Below the pieces are notes generated by a model. It did no database searches, was not told the origin of the DNA, and saw only the letters and a list, made by a program, of their open reading frames with translations. A stretch of DNA of 64,000 nucleotides. Source: Torreya grandis. Its lineage: Eukaryota > Streptophyta > Pinopsida > Cupressales > Taxaceae. Shown here in pieces: positions 11,595-23,107 of this stretch (within the stretch, counting starts at the first letter, position 1; every line of letters begins with the position of its first letter). The stretch covers positions 986,001 to 1,050,000 of the forward strand of contig JARHVA010000158.1 in the NCBI GenBank assembly GCA_037957365.1, read 5' to 3'. The translations under genes and the position numbers were made by a program.

Positions 11595-12300
11595 GTGTGT
11601 AAACACATCAATTTGGTATTAAACACTTGATAATGCCAATTTTTACCAAGATATATTATACATGACATGTGTGCACATAATTAAATCATACTCATAATCT
11701 CTCCTAAACATACTCTTATCTATGGGCCTGACCTTACTAAATTTATCTCTATTCATACACATGATTTCCCTAGTATCTACCTAAAAAATTTATTAGCTTA
11801 CACAGATTGTATCCTAATCTCAAATCACTATTTATTGATTATTAGACACCTCCAACCATAGTTATATGGATATAATTACCAAATATATATACATTAGTTG
11901 GAATCATCCATGTGTCATTTAAAATCTATTTTCCTAAATTAAAATCTTTCCATTGTCTCATATTGTACATTTCACGTGTTAATTTTTAGGAAATTACCCA
12001 AAGAGTCAACTATATAAGCACATCAAGCTTAAGCTTATTCCTATCTAACACTACTCAAGAGAAAATCTATCATTTTATTACACACTAGGTGAAATTAACC
12101 TAAAGCTAAAAAAACTAAAACCCCTCAAAAGTTAATGATATGAGCAAAGTCTGAATACTATTATAAGGTCAAAATCACACATTTTCAAGTGTCAAAATCC
12201 ACAAACAAGATTACATTACATGCTAGTATTACATTAGTCGCTCACATAGAGTCAGGTGGGAAAACTACATGTAGTTTGAGTCCTCTTCAGAGTATTTTAA
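11595..12300 (+). repeat. LTR-like block, copy 1 (paired with copy at 23,379)
   Basis: Starts near TGTGTAAACACATCAATTTG. A TATA-like CTATATAAG lies about 415 bases in (12,009-12,017). A conserved AGGTGGGAAAACTACATG and ATGTAAGAACCATTCAA follow about 660 and 705 bases in. The same elements at the same spacing occur from 23,379 (TGTGTAGACACATAAATTTG; CTATAAATA; AGGTGGGAGAAATACATG; ATGTAAGGAACAATCAA). This collinearity indicates two old copies of one LTR family in plus orientation. Downstream ends were not found. Confidence 0.5.
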
Positions 12301-14080
12301 TGTAAGAACCATTCAAACACTTATCATGGGGTGGTTGAGGTAAACACAACACATAATTCTTACCCATTTTTATGAGTGAACCAAGTGATGAAAGTGGAAC
12401 TAGCATTTTAAGGTGAAGGAAGACAAATATAAACTTGCACATAGTTCTAATCTATGATATAATAAAAAATACCTATATACAAGTATGTAAAATGATCTAA
12501 AATAGAATGGCATAACATATCATACTAGGATAAATATGTTAGAGCATAGATGTATCTAGTTTATATAGGAATCCATGCATTTTTAGACCCATCCTAATAG
12601 GATTAGACATAGTTTCTAGATCTGAGTGACCATACAATCATTCTAGACCTCTGATGATGGTTGTACAATGTCACTGACTAGAAAATTACCTAAAAAATAT
12701 AAGTATTATATTTTTTTCCATTCCATATTTATAAAAAAATGTAATAAATAAGTCATAATATGGTAGTGACATTTATATTTTATTAAATTAAACATATTTT
12801 ATACTATCTAAATTACTCTCAAATTTTACCTTTTTCAAATCACTAAATAAAAGACAAGATAAAAATATTGGTAAAGCCTTCACTCCTTAAGCACAACAAA
12901 TCAAAAGTTTCCATTGATGTTTCATTATACCTTCTTTAGATTTTAGACTAATGTGATGGGGGTCCATACCTAATTTCTGAGTTCCCCTTATCACATATAT
13001 GTAAATCTAAAATTTATCTCATTTGACCTAAGGTTTCATGTTTATTATCCTATTAGGGTTTCTTCTATTAGGGTTGTGTCTTATCTCCATACATATTCAA
13101 ATCATTTGATTCAAAATGATTATATTTTCAAAATGTTAAGTGGTTTTTTATTAGTTTGCATTTATTAGATTAAAAACCTATTTTCTTCTCTTAAATTATG
13201 CATGGATTTTTTTAGAATTAGGGTTTTACTATATTTAGTAAAATTCAACATAGTAGATGAAATACATATCTATTTTTGAAATAAAGGGTTTTGTTTATCC
13301 ACTGATATTTAACAAAATCCCATTTTTATTTCCCAAAATTTATCATAATTTTTTTGGCGTGGTGGGTTTTATGTTTTCACTTCTCATAGGAGTAGGCCTT
13401 ATGAATTTATTCCTTGTCATTTTAGGGTTTTGTGAGTTTTATATACCTATGTATCCATAAAACCCTACTATGTGAAATTTTATGGCTCCCTTAGCCTATA
13501 CCCAAGTTGTTCCTTATATATGTACCAATGAATTGAAAGATAAGATTGTGGATGATCATGATTATGTGCCTAATGAAAATATTTATGCAGATAAAAAAAT
13601 GCTTGTGTGAGTATAGGATATGACTATGATAGTTATGGTCATGATGATGTGGTAGATTATTATGCTAGTGATATATATTTATATAGTTTTAATGAAGAGA
13701 AAATATTAAAATGCAAGAAGTAAATTCTCCTTCTTTTACACTCTTTCAATAGTTATACAATAGAACAATAAAAAAGTAACACTATATTAATTAATTGTTT
13801 ACCATATTTTTAGATTATTGTGAAATAATAAATTGGAATACTTAATTTATATTATATAATATGATAATGTGATTTATTAGATAGGTTTAGTATTGGTTTG
13901 AAAGGGTACCATACCCATACAAGAGAGAAACTAAAAGATAAGCGTTACATAATAACACAACAAAAAAGGATAAAACAAGAACCCGATAGGAAAAACCTCT
14001 TGCCACCTAAAAGATATTAAGTATAAAAAAAACCCCAAGCATAGACAAAATAAAATTAGAAAGGACCAACTAATTAGATT
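12301..14080. other. Unassigned AT-rich sequence, no supported gene
   Basis: Contains a 67-codon open stretch (13,257-13,460) encoding a hydrophobic peptide and, following it, a short in-frame segment beginning ATGGCTCCC (about 13,483) that soon ends in a stop. Neither resembles a known family. No promoter or repeat structure was recognised beyond AT-richness. Confidence 0.5.
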
Positions 14081-14089
14081 CAAAATAGT

Positions 14090-15290
14090 AGACCAAGTTT
14101 TTGGTCTTGATGCTTTCCCCTATGTTACTCTTCCCTCTGGTACAGTTCTCAATAGTCTAGTCTTTTTCCTCATCCTACCTCTTGTGATTCAAATTGGTAA
14201 GTTTGGGTTCCTCCTTCTCCTTCTTAGACTCCTTACTATTATCCTCCACTCTATCTCTATGAGTGGTGTTATTACCTTGGGGAGTGAACTCATCTGTACC
14301 TTCATGATCCTTGCCAAACTTCATGACTACCATCCTTTGAACCAAAATCCCTTTAAGTTTTTCAAATTCATCTACAATTTCATTGCATTAAAATTTCTAA
14401 ATGAATACCTTAGTATATATCTTTTTAAGTGAAATCTCAATTTCTTCCTTGGTCTTGGGATTTATAACCCCCCAACCCCTACTAGCAATCAGTGCTACAT
14501 ATTCAAGAACCCCCATGTCCATTCCTCTCACTTTGGAATCCTATTGTGAAAACTCTACTCTAGTGCATTTAATATGGTCTTTCTCATCTTTATTACACTC
14601 ATAATTTGTAAATATATCCTCTTACCTATTTGAATATTCTTATTCACTAGCGATGTTAATCACTTCCATCATAATTTTTGACCATAGAGGTTCACCCTTC
14701 TTGACCAACAATGAAATCAACCCTTGGTGGATTATCTATCGAGGGATTTTTATTGAAATTCATAACCATGGATTCCAAGGATTTTAAAAATAAAAATGGA
14801 ATACTGATGATATGACCCTTAAAGTGATTTAGTAAAAGAATGTGATGTGAGAAGATTACCATGTGCTTGACTTCTAAAGTGATATGACACATGATCTATA
14901 AACAAATATCCAACCAATTTCTTGGCAGGTTAGTCCTCATAAACCATTTTTGAGATGTAGCCTTCAGTTTTTTATTTTATTTGTTGAAAAAAATGTTGAC
15001 AAGTTCTTCCTTCCTTTTTTTATCCTTGAAGGCTTTGACCCCTAAAAAATCCATCCCCATGATCTCTTCTATGAGATCTTTGATAATCAGAATCCTTAAA
15101 CCATGTATGTAGACCTCTCTATCCTTCCATCTATGGGAAAATTCCTTAGACAACCATGTATCATGTCCAACCGACCACTCCATGTATGTCGCAACACCTC
15201 CTTTAACCATATTTTTCCATACTCATCCTCATTTACATCCAAATAGGAGATGGGTTCAAAATGGTTGTGGTCACCTCCCATTTTGTATTT
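14090..15290 (-). pseudogene. Family X uncharacterised protein, broken copy
   Basis: On the minus strand an ATG near 15,280 opens MGGDHNHFEPISYLDVNEDE; the frame then shifts to one reading GRxL-type and RWKDREVYIHGLRILIIKDL (about 15,070-15,150), then DKKRKEELVNIFFNK, and shifts again to HHILLLNHFKGHIISIPFLF near 14,790-14,860. That last segment, followed by a decayed LHxGLI-like stretch, matches the central part of the plus-strand protein at 57,430-58,740 (FVFLNHFRHKVRISFPFYL..SL..ILHEGLIMII). Downstream the sequence becomes acidic and helical, also as in that copy. The start of the 15.3-kb block lies just downstream of LINE ORF2, so it may be LINE ORF1 of another copy or a retrotransposed gene. 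Function unknown; I give no assignment beyond the shared family. Confidence 0.55.
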
Positions 15291-15589
15291 TTTCAAACTT
15301 CTTCTACAAACTTAATGACTCAATCCCTTAGCAAAGAGAATGGAGGGAGTATTGAAAGTGGAGCCGAATAAATTATTGTTGTGAAAGCCAAAATGAACCA
15401 TGCATGCAAAGCCTTGAGAAAAGACTAGTTTATGATTTATTTGCATGTATTAAAATCTAATATCTTAAGTTGGATTTGAATGATCATTAATAAGTCCATC
15501 ATTACATTGTAAGGGGTGTCTTTTATCTAATTCAATAAAAGAAATGACATCATCAAGGAAATCATTACCTTGCCAGCTAATGAAGGAGA

Positions 15590-15975
15590 TATTATGAATC
15601 CCTATATTATCCATTTTATCAAAACTTATATTACCTTCCCTATACCCATGAGCAATTGAAATCCCTTTGAAGTAGGACAATAAAATTTTTAGTATCATTG
15701 ATAATCCCAAAAATGTTTTAGGAAGATTGAGTCAGCCCTTTTAAATAGTTTATGATATTCATTGAATCTCCCTCAATTTGAAAATAATTCATGCCAAGAT
15801 TTACTATGAGATAAATTCCCCATAAAGTAACTTTGGCTTCATAAATGTGATTCATTTGGATCCCAAGTGGGCTCACATAGGCAGCCCTAAGATTCCTATA
15901 AGAATCCCTAATGACACCTCCCACTCTAACTGGGCCTAGATTACCTTTAGCATCCCCATAAACATTCAATTTAAA
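15590..15975 (-). pseudogene. LINE RNase H domain
   Basis: An 83-codon open stretch from 15,969 begins MNVYGDAKGNLGPVRVGGVI, the NxDGAxxGNPGxxGxGGV(I/L)R motif of RVT_3-type RNase H. It continues with an E in IYEAKVTLWGIYL and with FQIEGDSMNIINYL, the xEGDSxxxI block. After a frame change the C-terminal HGYREGNISFDKMDN (about 15,600-15,650) matches H(V/I)YREGNxxADxLAN, where the final catalytic aspartate is kept. In an active LINE it would remove RNA during target-primed reverse transcription. It lies 3' of RT and zf-RVT, as usual. Confidence 0.8.
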
Positions 15976-16249
15976 ATAGTTTGGAGGAGGATGAGTCCAC
16001 TTGACCTTGGATCTATCAACACCCTACTTATGAGAAGATTTAGTTGATTGAGAATCTGGGAGAAATAAGGGGAACTAGGCTGATCAAAGGAAGAAGCAAA
16101 AGATGCCCAAATTTTCTTTCACAAAATCCATAATTCTCTTAAAGGTATAAAAATGGTTAGGTCTACAATTATAAAAAATAATCAAATTTATAGAGATCTA
16201 AATGCCCCAAAAAAATGGGGCAGAGCCAAATTCCACAAGAATTTCAGTG

Positions 16250-16650
16250 ATGGGTAATCCCAGGGTGGCTTCCATTGGGTGATCAAATCATTGATGGTTC
16301 CTGGAGTTACCTAAGAGAAGTTTGAAAGGCTAAAGGAAGATTGAAAAATGGAAGAAGAATAAGGACAAGAGAGGAATAAGTGCTCTATATATTTAACTTC
16401 CTATTTACAAAGCACACATCGGTTAGAGATAGGGATTTCCCTCTTCATAAGATTGTCCACCGTTAAAATCTTATTCTGAGCAACTAACTAGAAAAAACAT
16501 TAATCTTTGGGATAAGATTTTTTATCCAAATATCATTCAAATTTTCATCAAGTTCCACTTGTTCCCACAAAGAAAGATATTTATATTTAACTAGATAGAG
16601 GTCGCTAGAATCTTCTTTCCAAATTAAAGCATCTTCTTTCAAAAATAAGT
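16250..16650 (-). pseudogene. LINE zf-RVT (zinc-binding) region
   Basis: The minus strand reads DALIWKEDSSDLYLVKYKYL, then IWIKNLIPKINVF.SSLVAQNKILTVDNL and RCVLCK..EV.YIEHLFLSCP. This is the zf-RVT pattern (W-K, G-xYSVKSxY, IWxxxxPPKxxxFxWL, ILTxDNLxxRG, CxxC...HLFxxC). The two CxxC cysteines and the H/C pair of the likely metal site are retained, but stops interrupt the frame. The domain commonly lies between RT and RNase H in plant LINE ORF2. Confidence 0.75.
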
Positions 16651-17559
16651 TGATGTGAATATTTTGAAGAGTTAAATTTAAATATTATAGGAGAAGAACT
16701 TGGTGCTGATTCAAGTCTTCTTTATGGATGAGTTTCCACCTTTTTATGCCATCAGTGTACTCCCAGTAATCACACACCTTATGACCAATGGTCTCTTTGA
16801 AAAAAGTTAGCAACTCCATATTTTGAAATTTGGAGGCCAGAGGGGTTCAAATCTAAGAGTCATAACAGAAATCTACTTTGTTACGTTTACCAATGTTTCA
16901 TTTAAGTCCTTTTCTAAGGATATTCTTTCTTTCTCTCAAAGCTTTCCAAAAAGCTGAGCCATTGCCAAGGCCATCATCTGTTAGGAAGAAGTGACCTTCC
17001 CTAGAGTTTAAGTATTTGGACCTAATAATATTAGTTTAAAGTTTGTCTTCTTTTATCACCTTCTAGTCTTTTTTATATAAGAGGGATTGGTTCATGGATT
17101 TCACCCTTCTTAATCCTAATCCTCCTTTTGAGGTCGGAAGACAAGATTTGTTCCAAGAAATAAGTAGGAGTCTAAATCTATCCTTTGATCCTCTCTAGAG
17201 AAAGTTATTCTGAATTTGCTCAATCTGATCTTCCACTTTTCTAGGAATGAAAAATAAAAACATAAAACAAACTGGGATAATTTGTAATGAACTCTTAAGA
17301 ATTTAAAATTTTACAGCTTGAGACAACAAGTTCCCTTTCCACCCAGATAGCTTCTTTTAAATCCTATCTATGAGAGGATTCTAAAATTCTATTTTCATAG
17401 GACCATCAAAAAGAGGAATACCAAGGTATGAGGAAGGGAGATTATTAATAATGCAACCTAAAATCTTAGAGATCTTATTTTGTAGAGAGATTGGAGTGTT
17501 GATGAAGAACAATGAACTTTTGAAGAAGTTAACACTCTAACCAGAAACAATCTCATAGA

Positions 17560-18370
17560 TTTCAAGATTTTTTTTGAAACAATTGGCTTCAAAAACCAAA
17601 GATTCTCCCATCATCAGTGTGTTATCCACAAATTGTTGGTGGTGATAGGTCTAGTATCTAGAGCTACTATGATTATTTTGATAAATTAGACATTCTATCC
17701 TTGTCAATAATCCTACTTAGAGTTTCAACCATAATGATGAACAAATATTGAGAAAGGGGATCTCTTTGTCTAAGCCCTATACCTATCAAGAAGAAAACTC
17801 TAGGAACTCCATTTATGATAATATAAAACATGGGGGATAATATGCAAGAAATAATCAGGTTTTTAATAGACTGATTAAAATTAAACCTATCATGGATTTT
17901 GTTGAGAAAATGCCAAGAGACTCGATCATAAGCCTTATTCATATCCAACTTGAGAAACATTCCTTGATGAGAATAATTAGCCACTAAGTGAATGGATTCA
18001 TGGGAAATAAATATTCTATCCAAGATATATCTACTAAAGATGAAGGCTCTTTATTGTCCTATACTCATTTTGTCCAATAATAATTGGATTTTTAAAGATA
18101 AACTTTTTGTGCAGATTTTATAAAAGGTAGAACACAAGATGATGGATCTAGAATCCATTAATTGAGTGGACCCCTATTTATTTTGGATGAGAATAAGGAA
18201 GGTGTTATTGAAATCTTGTAGCATAGTACTAGCTTTAAAAAACTTCAAAACTACTAGGTAGACTTCATTTTGGATAATATCCCAAAAAACCTGAAAAAAG
18301 AATGTAGGGAAACCATCTGGTCCAAGGGCTTTATCCATTTGCAATGTAAAAACAATAGATATAATTTAAT
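17560..18370 (-). pseudogene. LINE reverse transcriptase
   Basis: The minus strand shows KALGPDGFPTFFFQVFW (about 18,290-18,340, the KAPGPDGF block). Next is an ILDRIFISHESIHLV region and a 116-codon open stretch (18,023-17,673) with GMFLKLDMNKAYDRVSW, LISCILSPMFYIIINGVP and GLRQRDPLSQYLF (GLRQGDPLSP with G to R). The active-site region follows near 17,610-17,640 as QFVDNTLMMGES, where the usual (F/Y)ADD reads FVDN, so the second catalytic aspartate is replaced by asparagine. The domain would synthesise cDNA at a nicked target. Confidence 0.85.
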
Positions 18371-18989
18371 CATTTGATGGGGGAGAGAGGATGGATGTGT
18401 TGTCTTCTTAGGAAATAACACCTTCTATAAGATTAACCACCTGATCTTCTAATTGAGCATCTTGAGAATGGATAAAAGCCAATAGGTTTTTGTAGAAGTT
18501 TACTATTTGAGTCTTGATGTATTTTCCCTCCTTTACCAGGTTCCATCTTCCCATTTTATTTATATAATAAATGCATGATGGTGATTCCTAGATGAAAAGG
18601 TGTGGAAGTACTTATTATTTCTATCTCCCTCCTTTAGCCAAGTCTTCTTGGATTTCTACCACCAGTAAGTTTCTTCGTTGGCTTCTAGATTGTGGAAAAG
18701 ACTTAGGAGCTCATTTTTTTTATATTATATGGAAGGGGTGGATACATAAGCATTAATTTATAATTAAATTCTACTAAGTTCCTCCTCAATAACACATTTT
18801 TGAAGAAATATTTTCCTAAAAACCTCCTTATTCCAAACTTTGAGTTTATTCTTGACATTTCTAAGCTTCATGGCTAGAATACACATGGTTGATCATTAGA
18901 CCAAGAATTTCCACCATTCATTAATATATTATTCCAAGGTCTAATTAGAAAGCCACATTTTTTCAAATCTAAAATGAATTCTTTTAGCT

Positions 18990-19695
18990 TTGTACATCTT
19001 TTCACTTTGGAACAACAGTGGATTGTGGTAAAAAATTATCCTTGAAGAGAAGTGAACTGGAAGAATCAAGATTCCAGTTCAAAGAGATGAAAAACTTGTC
19101 AAGTATAACTTGTATAATATTGTCACCCAATCTCATATTATACCATGTGTATGGGTTATACTTTAAATGCACATCAATTAACACTACAACAATAAACTCA
19201 CTAAGCTCTAGCATGATATCATTAAGGGAACAAATTCCCCCTTTCTTTTCCTTGAGAGTCAGAGGTTATTTTAAATCCCCTACCACCATCCAAATCTGAT
19301 TATTAAAAATATTTCTAATATCTTTCAAGTTCTTCCACAATTTACTCATATCATTCATGGAGTTTGGAGCATACACATTAGTGAGGACCTAGTTACTTTT
19401 TTTATGGATAACTTAGAAAAAACTGTGATATGGGAGTCAGTTTTTAAGAGGGGATTGCCTATCAAGACTAAGGGGTCTCAAAACACCACCATACCTCTTG
19501 ATGCACCTCTGGAGTTGTTGAAACTACAAGATGATTTATCCCAAATATTAAATTTAATCTTCAAGAGTTTTTCCACATACATTTTAGATTCTTGAATCAT
19601 TAATATATCAAGTTTATGTTTTATTACTAAATTTCTTACCAACCTCTATTTCTTAGGGTTGTTCAACCCCCTTAAATTCACATAAAGATGAATGT
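18990..19695 (-). pseudogene. LINE APE-type endonuclease
   Basis: The minus strand gives NLRGLNNPKK, then HKLDILMIQESKM (the LxLLQET(K) motif with the metal-binding E), VLTNVYAPNS, IWMVVGDLK (the GDFN block, N to K) and YNPYTWYNMRLGDNIIQVILDKFFIS (FTWxNxR...xxRLDRxLxS). These are the ordered motifs of LINE apurinic-like endonucleases that nick the insertion site. Several residues are changed and stops occur, so it is inactive. It forms the N-terminal part of ORF2. Confidence 0.8.
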
Positions 19696-21724
19696 AACTA
19701 TTTAGGACTAATTTTATAATGCAATTTATTATTTATGAAAAATACGAAGGAGATACAAATACTTATATTTTATTGCTCGATTGATTAGTTATGACTATAT
19801 TTTGATAGTGGAAACTAAATTGAATTAGGTCTATGATTTTTCTAGATCTAAAATTATGTATTTATGCATGTAGAGTTAGTATTATATTGATAAAATTTTT
19901 AGTGACTGATGTTGACATTATTTTCTTGAGAAAATTTATCTCTTTGTGACCATTTAATATAGGGTGCTTGTCTAATATAAATTTCTATGTGTGATCTATG
20001 ACCCTCACCTACATGTGAAACTATAGAAATCAACTTATTTCTCCTTGAAACCCTAGGTCAAGTTGTGAAGGATGAAAACATGTAAAAAATTAAGGAAGTG
20101 TAATTGGGTTGAGTTGTGATCCCAACACCCTTGTTGATGATTAACTATTGGATCTGTATCTAATACTCAAAAGGGTAAAGTCAATCCACATGTAATTATT
20201 CCCCTTACTGTTAATGTGTAAGTATGCTCTTTTTATATATGGATGTACCTATAAATATGGTTTTGATATTGAAAATGTTTTCACTTGACCATGCTTGGTA
20301 TGCTTAAAAATTGGATGATGACTACTCTTACTGATTGATTTAATATTTTGGAAAAATAAGACATATTTTCTTAATGTGTAGTAGTGTATTTGATACGTTA
20401 TTGTGAATTCCAAATGATGAATATGATTTAACTTGATTTATACTTATACATGCTTAATTGGGTAATTTACCACACCATAGACATGTTAGGTAAATGGGTT
20501 GACTTGTAAGAATGGTTTGATTTTGAAAAATAATCATTTCTAGGTGAAGGGTAGTAACATCAAAATGAAGATATTAATATAGATGTTACTATGTAGGTGT
20601 GATGGTACTATCTGGGAGACATAAATGCTAATGTTATACTCTAGGAATGTTTGGTTAAGATATTTCACTAATATAATATAAACTAGAATGTTCATGTAAG
20701 TGATCGATAGTAACTTAAAATGGATCAAAATCATAATTGGCATGTGGGAATGGCAAGTGAGATATATTTGGAGTTGCAAATTTTTTTAGGATAAGTGTAG
20801 GTCAAGAATGAAATTTCCAAATGTCAAATACTAGATTATATGTCAAAAAAATTCCCCTTTTTAATTATATTATTACAATACAATAAAAATACTACAGTAA
20901 ATAAAGAAAGATATACCTAAGTGTGTACAACACACTTTATATTTAGGAGAAGGCTTCAAATGCATAAGATTCTCCGAGAAAAAATTGAAATGAAAATGTA
21001 TTAGTTAATATCCTTAAAATGAAAATTGAAATTTAAACTATACTTTAAACTTGAAATTTTAAAGAGAAAGGAAGGAGTACATGCGTATGCGAGTAAAATA
21101 TATAATCTTGTAACTTGTTAGAGATGATTCCTTATCAAAGCATTGGATAATTTTGATTACTCATTAAATCACTTGGAGAACATGGTTAAATTAAGGGTGG
21201 TAAATTCTAAATTTAAATTTTTAAATAAGGCAAGGGCCATGGATTAGAATAAAAATGCCCCCAATTCATATGTAATTAGTTTAGAATTGATCTTAAAACA
21301 CCAAGATGATAAGGTGAAAACCACACAATGGGTCTAATATGGATAATTCCATGGATGTTGAATGTCATTAAACCTCAATGTACATTACATAAAAAATCAT
21401 AAATTAACCTCTGTAGATAAACTTATAGATTCAAGTTTGATTCACACTTTAAAATAATAAAAAAATGTGTAATTGTGTAAATGTCCATGAACCAACATCC
21501 ACCCCACTAAATTGGTTCCAACTGTAATATGTCATTATGTTCATGAACCAATATTATGACTAATTGAATCTAAAATAGTGAATATATGTGCATGAACCAA
21601 CATCATACATAATTAAATCTGTCAAGTAGAATAGAGTACATGTGCCTTTCACATGATCTAAATTTCACTTGAATCTATATCAATCTAAAATCTATAAATC
21701 ATGTAGTGTAAAAATGGAGTACAT
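19696..21724. other. Unassigned AT-rich sequence
   Basis: No coding domain on either strand. Near 21,486, 21,542 and 21,591 the phrase CATGAACCAA(C/T)AT recurs three times at about 50-base spacing, a weak short repeat. No ORF1 for the adjacent LINE was found here. Confidence 0.5.
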
Positions 21725-22187
21725 ATGCTTGCATATGCCCCCAAAATCTATCTGTAAACTACAAATAACTATCCTAATTTGGCATTTGAATCACACATTA
21801 ATTCTAAAATTTGTGTATTCTAATCAAATATGCTTGTTTCTATGCAAAATTGCTTTCTACATTCAAAGAAGAAATAAGAAACTAAAGAAATGGTCAAGGC
21901 TAGAAGTACCTGATAAAGTCGTGCGCACCGAAATCAGACGTTGAAAGATTCTCCTCTTTTGCTGTGGAGGAATGACACCTGCGAAGAAAAGGCTAAAACA
22001 CGGAAAACGTTAGTCAAAGATATGGTGGGTTGTCAGGCGAACGCCCGATCCCAGAAGTACGAAGACTCCCTAGAAGGATATCAACCCATTGATAAAAAAG
22101 CAGAATATTAGATGAAAGTAGATAATAATGACAGAAATAAATGACAAAAAATAAAAGTGCGTACCTGATATACAACACTGTTCTGCA

Positions 22188-22290
22188 CAGTCACCGGCGT
22201 CGGTCTCTGTGGTGCCGACGTCGGTTAGGGAAGGTGCCGACGTCGGTTAAGGTGCCGTCGTCGGTCGGGGTAGTGACCGGCGTCGGTAGG
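22188..22290. repeat. CCGACGTCGG-type palindromic repeats, cluster 1
   Basis: Four to five units of roughly 20-25 bases, each built round (C)CG(A/G)CGTCGG with spacers such as TTAGGGAAGGTG. The palindromic core contains ACGT, the core bound by plant bZIP factors, though binding here is only a possibility. Confidence 0.85.
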
Positions 22291-22310
22291 GGCAGGTTCT
22301 GGGAAAAGTC

Positions 22311-22575
22311 TGAACAGGTTCGGGACAGGGTCTGGGAGAGTCGGGACAGGGTCTGGGCAAGGTCTGAGAGAGTCAGGACAGGGTCTGGGCAAGGTCTGAG
22401 AGAGTCGGGACAGGGTCAGGGATGTAAACGAGGGATGCTGGGTCTGAACAGAGTCGGGACAGGGTCTGGGTAAGGTCTGAGAGAGTCGGGACAGGGTCTG
22501 GGTAAGGTCAGGTCGGGTCTGAACAGAGTCGAGACAGGGTCTGGGTAAGGTCAGGTCGGGTCTGAATAGAGTCTG
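22311..22575. repeat. GGGTCTGGG minisatellite, about 30-40 base unit
   Basis: Units such as GAGTCGGGACAGGGTCTGGG followed by (C/T)AAGGTCTGAGA recur at about 30 bases; towards the right a longer variant with AGGTCAGGTCGGGTCTGAACA appears. The apparent arginine/proline-rich open frames on both strands are products of the repeat, not evidence for a protein. Confidence 0.9.
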
Positions 22576-22647
22576 GGGGTTTGAAGGATCGGGATGACAG
22601 AACTGATAAAGAATAACCAAGGAAGAAATAAAATAAACAGAATAAAT

Positions 22648-22680
22648 ACTTACCTGCCAGAAGACGCGATGAGAGCCATG
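22648..22680 (-). other. Short exon-like segment with strong splice donor
   Basis: On the minus strand ATG at 22,680-22,678 opens MALIASSG and ends at GGCAG/GTAAGT (junction 22,654/22,653), a near-consensus plant 5' splice site. Acceptor-like TTCTTCGCAG/GT lies further along at about 21,985. This could be a leader intron of the element's transcript, or chance. Confidence 0.3.
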
Positions 22681-22917
22681 GTTGGAGTTGTCTGTGCAGT
22701 GCTGGATTGAGTGCAGATTGGTTGATGCCGAGAGTGGGTTGATGCCAGAGTTCGCAGGTTGGTTGAATGATTGCTCAGGTTTGATTGATCAACGTTTCGA
22801 ATGGTTGGATAGCGTTCGGGGATCTTCGTCTCGAATGGTTGGCGGAGGTTGATGAAGGCGGGGGACGGTTCGTCAACCGTTTCGGGAAACGGAATGGTAA
22901 CTGATAACGGATAACGG

Positions 22918-23002
22918 GAAGGTGACCAACGTCGGCAGGATTGCCGACATCGGCCGATAGGTGACCGACGTCGGCGACATCGGTCGGGTAAAGACCGTCA
23001 TC
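22918..23002. repeat. CCGACGTCGG-type palindromic repeats, cluster 2
   Basis: About five units of (A/C)CGACGTCGG, CCGACATCGG and GACCGTCATCGG type, the same motif as at 22,188-22,290 but on the other side of the minisatellite. Confidence 0.85.
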
Positions 23003-23099
23003 GGCAGATGCATAATGGGGATAGAGTCTAGCTTTAGCTCTGTGCTCATTTTTACATGCTGCCAGGGTCAAGGTTGGTGGAACAAGTGATCGACAAGGG

Positions 23100-23107
23100 T
23101 TAAATAG
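23100..23107 (-). promoter_or_regulatory. TATA-like box of the GC-rich LTR
   Basis: The minus strand reads CTATTTAA about 60 bases inside the LTR start, in a GC-richer setting, and is the best TATA candidate for transcription toward the ATG at 22,680. U3 would be unusually short. Confidence 0.35.

Larger units (their letters stand above)
15450..19695 (-). mobile_element. Plant L1-type LINE, decayed ORF2
   Basis: Minus-strand order is APE-type endonuclease, reverse transcriptase, zinc-finger (zf-RVT) region and RNase H, the organisation of plant L1 elements with a C-terminal RNase H. The ORF2 beginning is visible as NLRGLNNPKK near 19,660-19,685. All parts carry stops and frameshifts. I found no ORF1 upstream (19.7-21.7 kb) and no clear poly(A) tail or target duplication, so the element may be 5'-truncated or its ends eroded. 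Confidence 0.85.

Noticed and set aside
13257..13460. 67-codon hydrophobic open frame
   Set aside because: No start context, partner or family resemblance; hydrophobicity is expected from AT-rich DNA.
22225..22620. 131-codon proline/arginine-rich minus frame and the 110-codon plus frame opposite
   Set aside because: Both are translations of the GGGTCTGGG minisatellite; open frames on both strands are expected from a stop-free GC-rich repeat.
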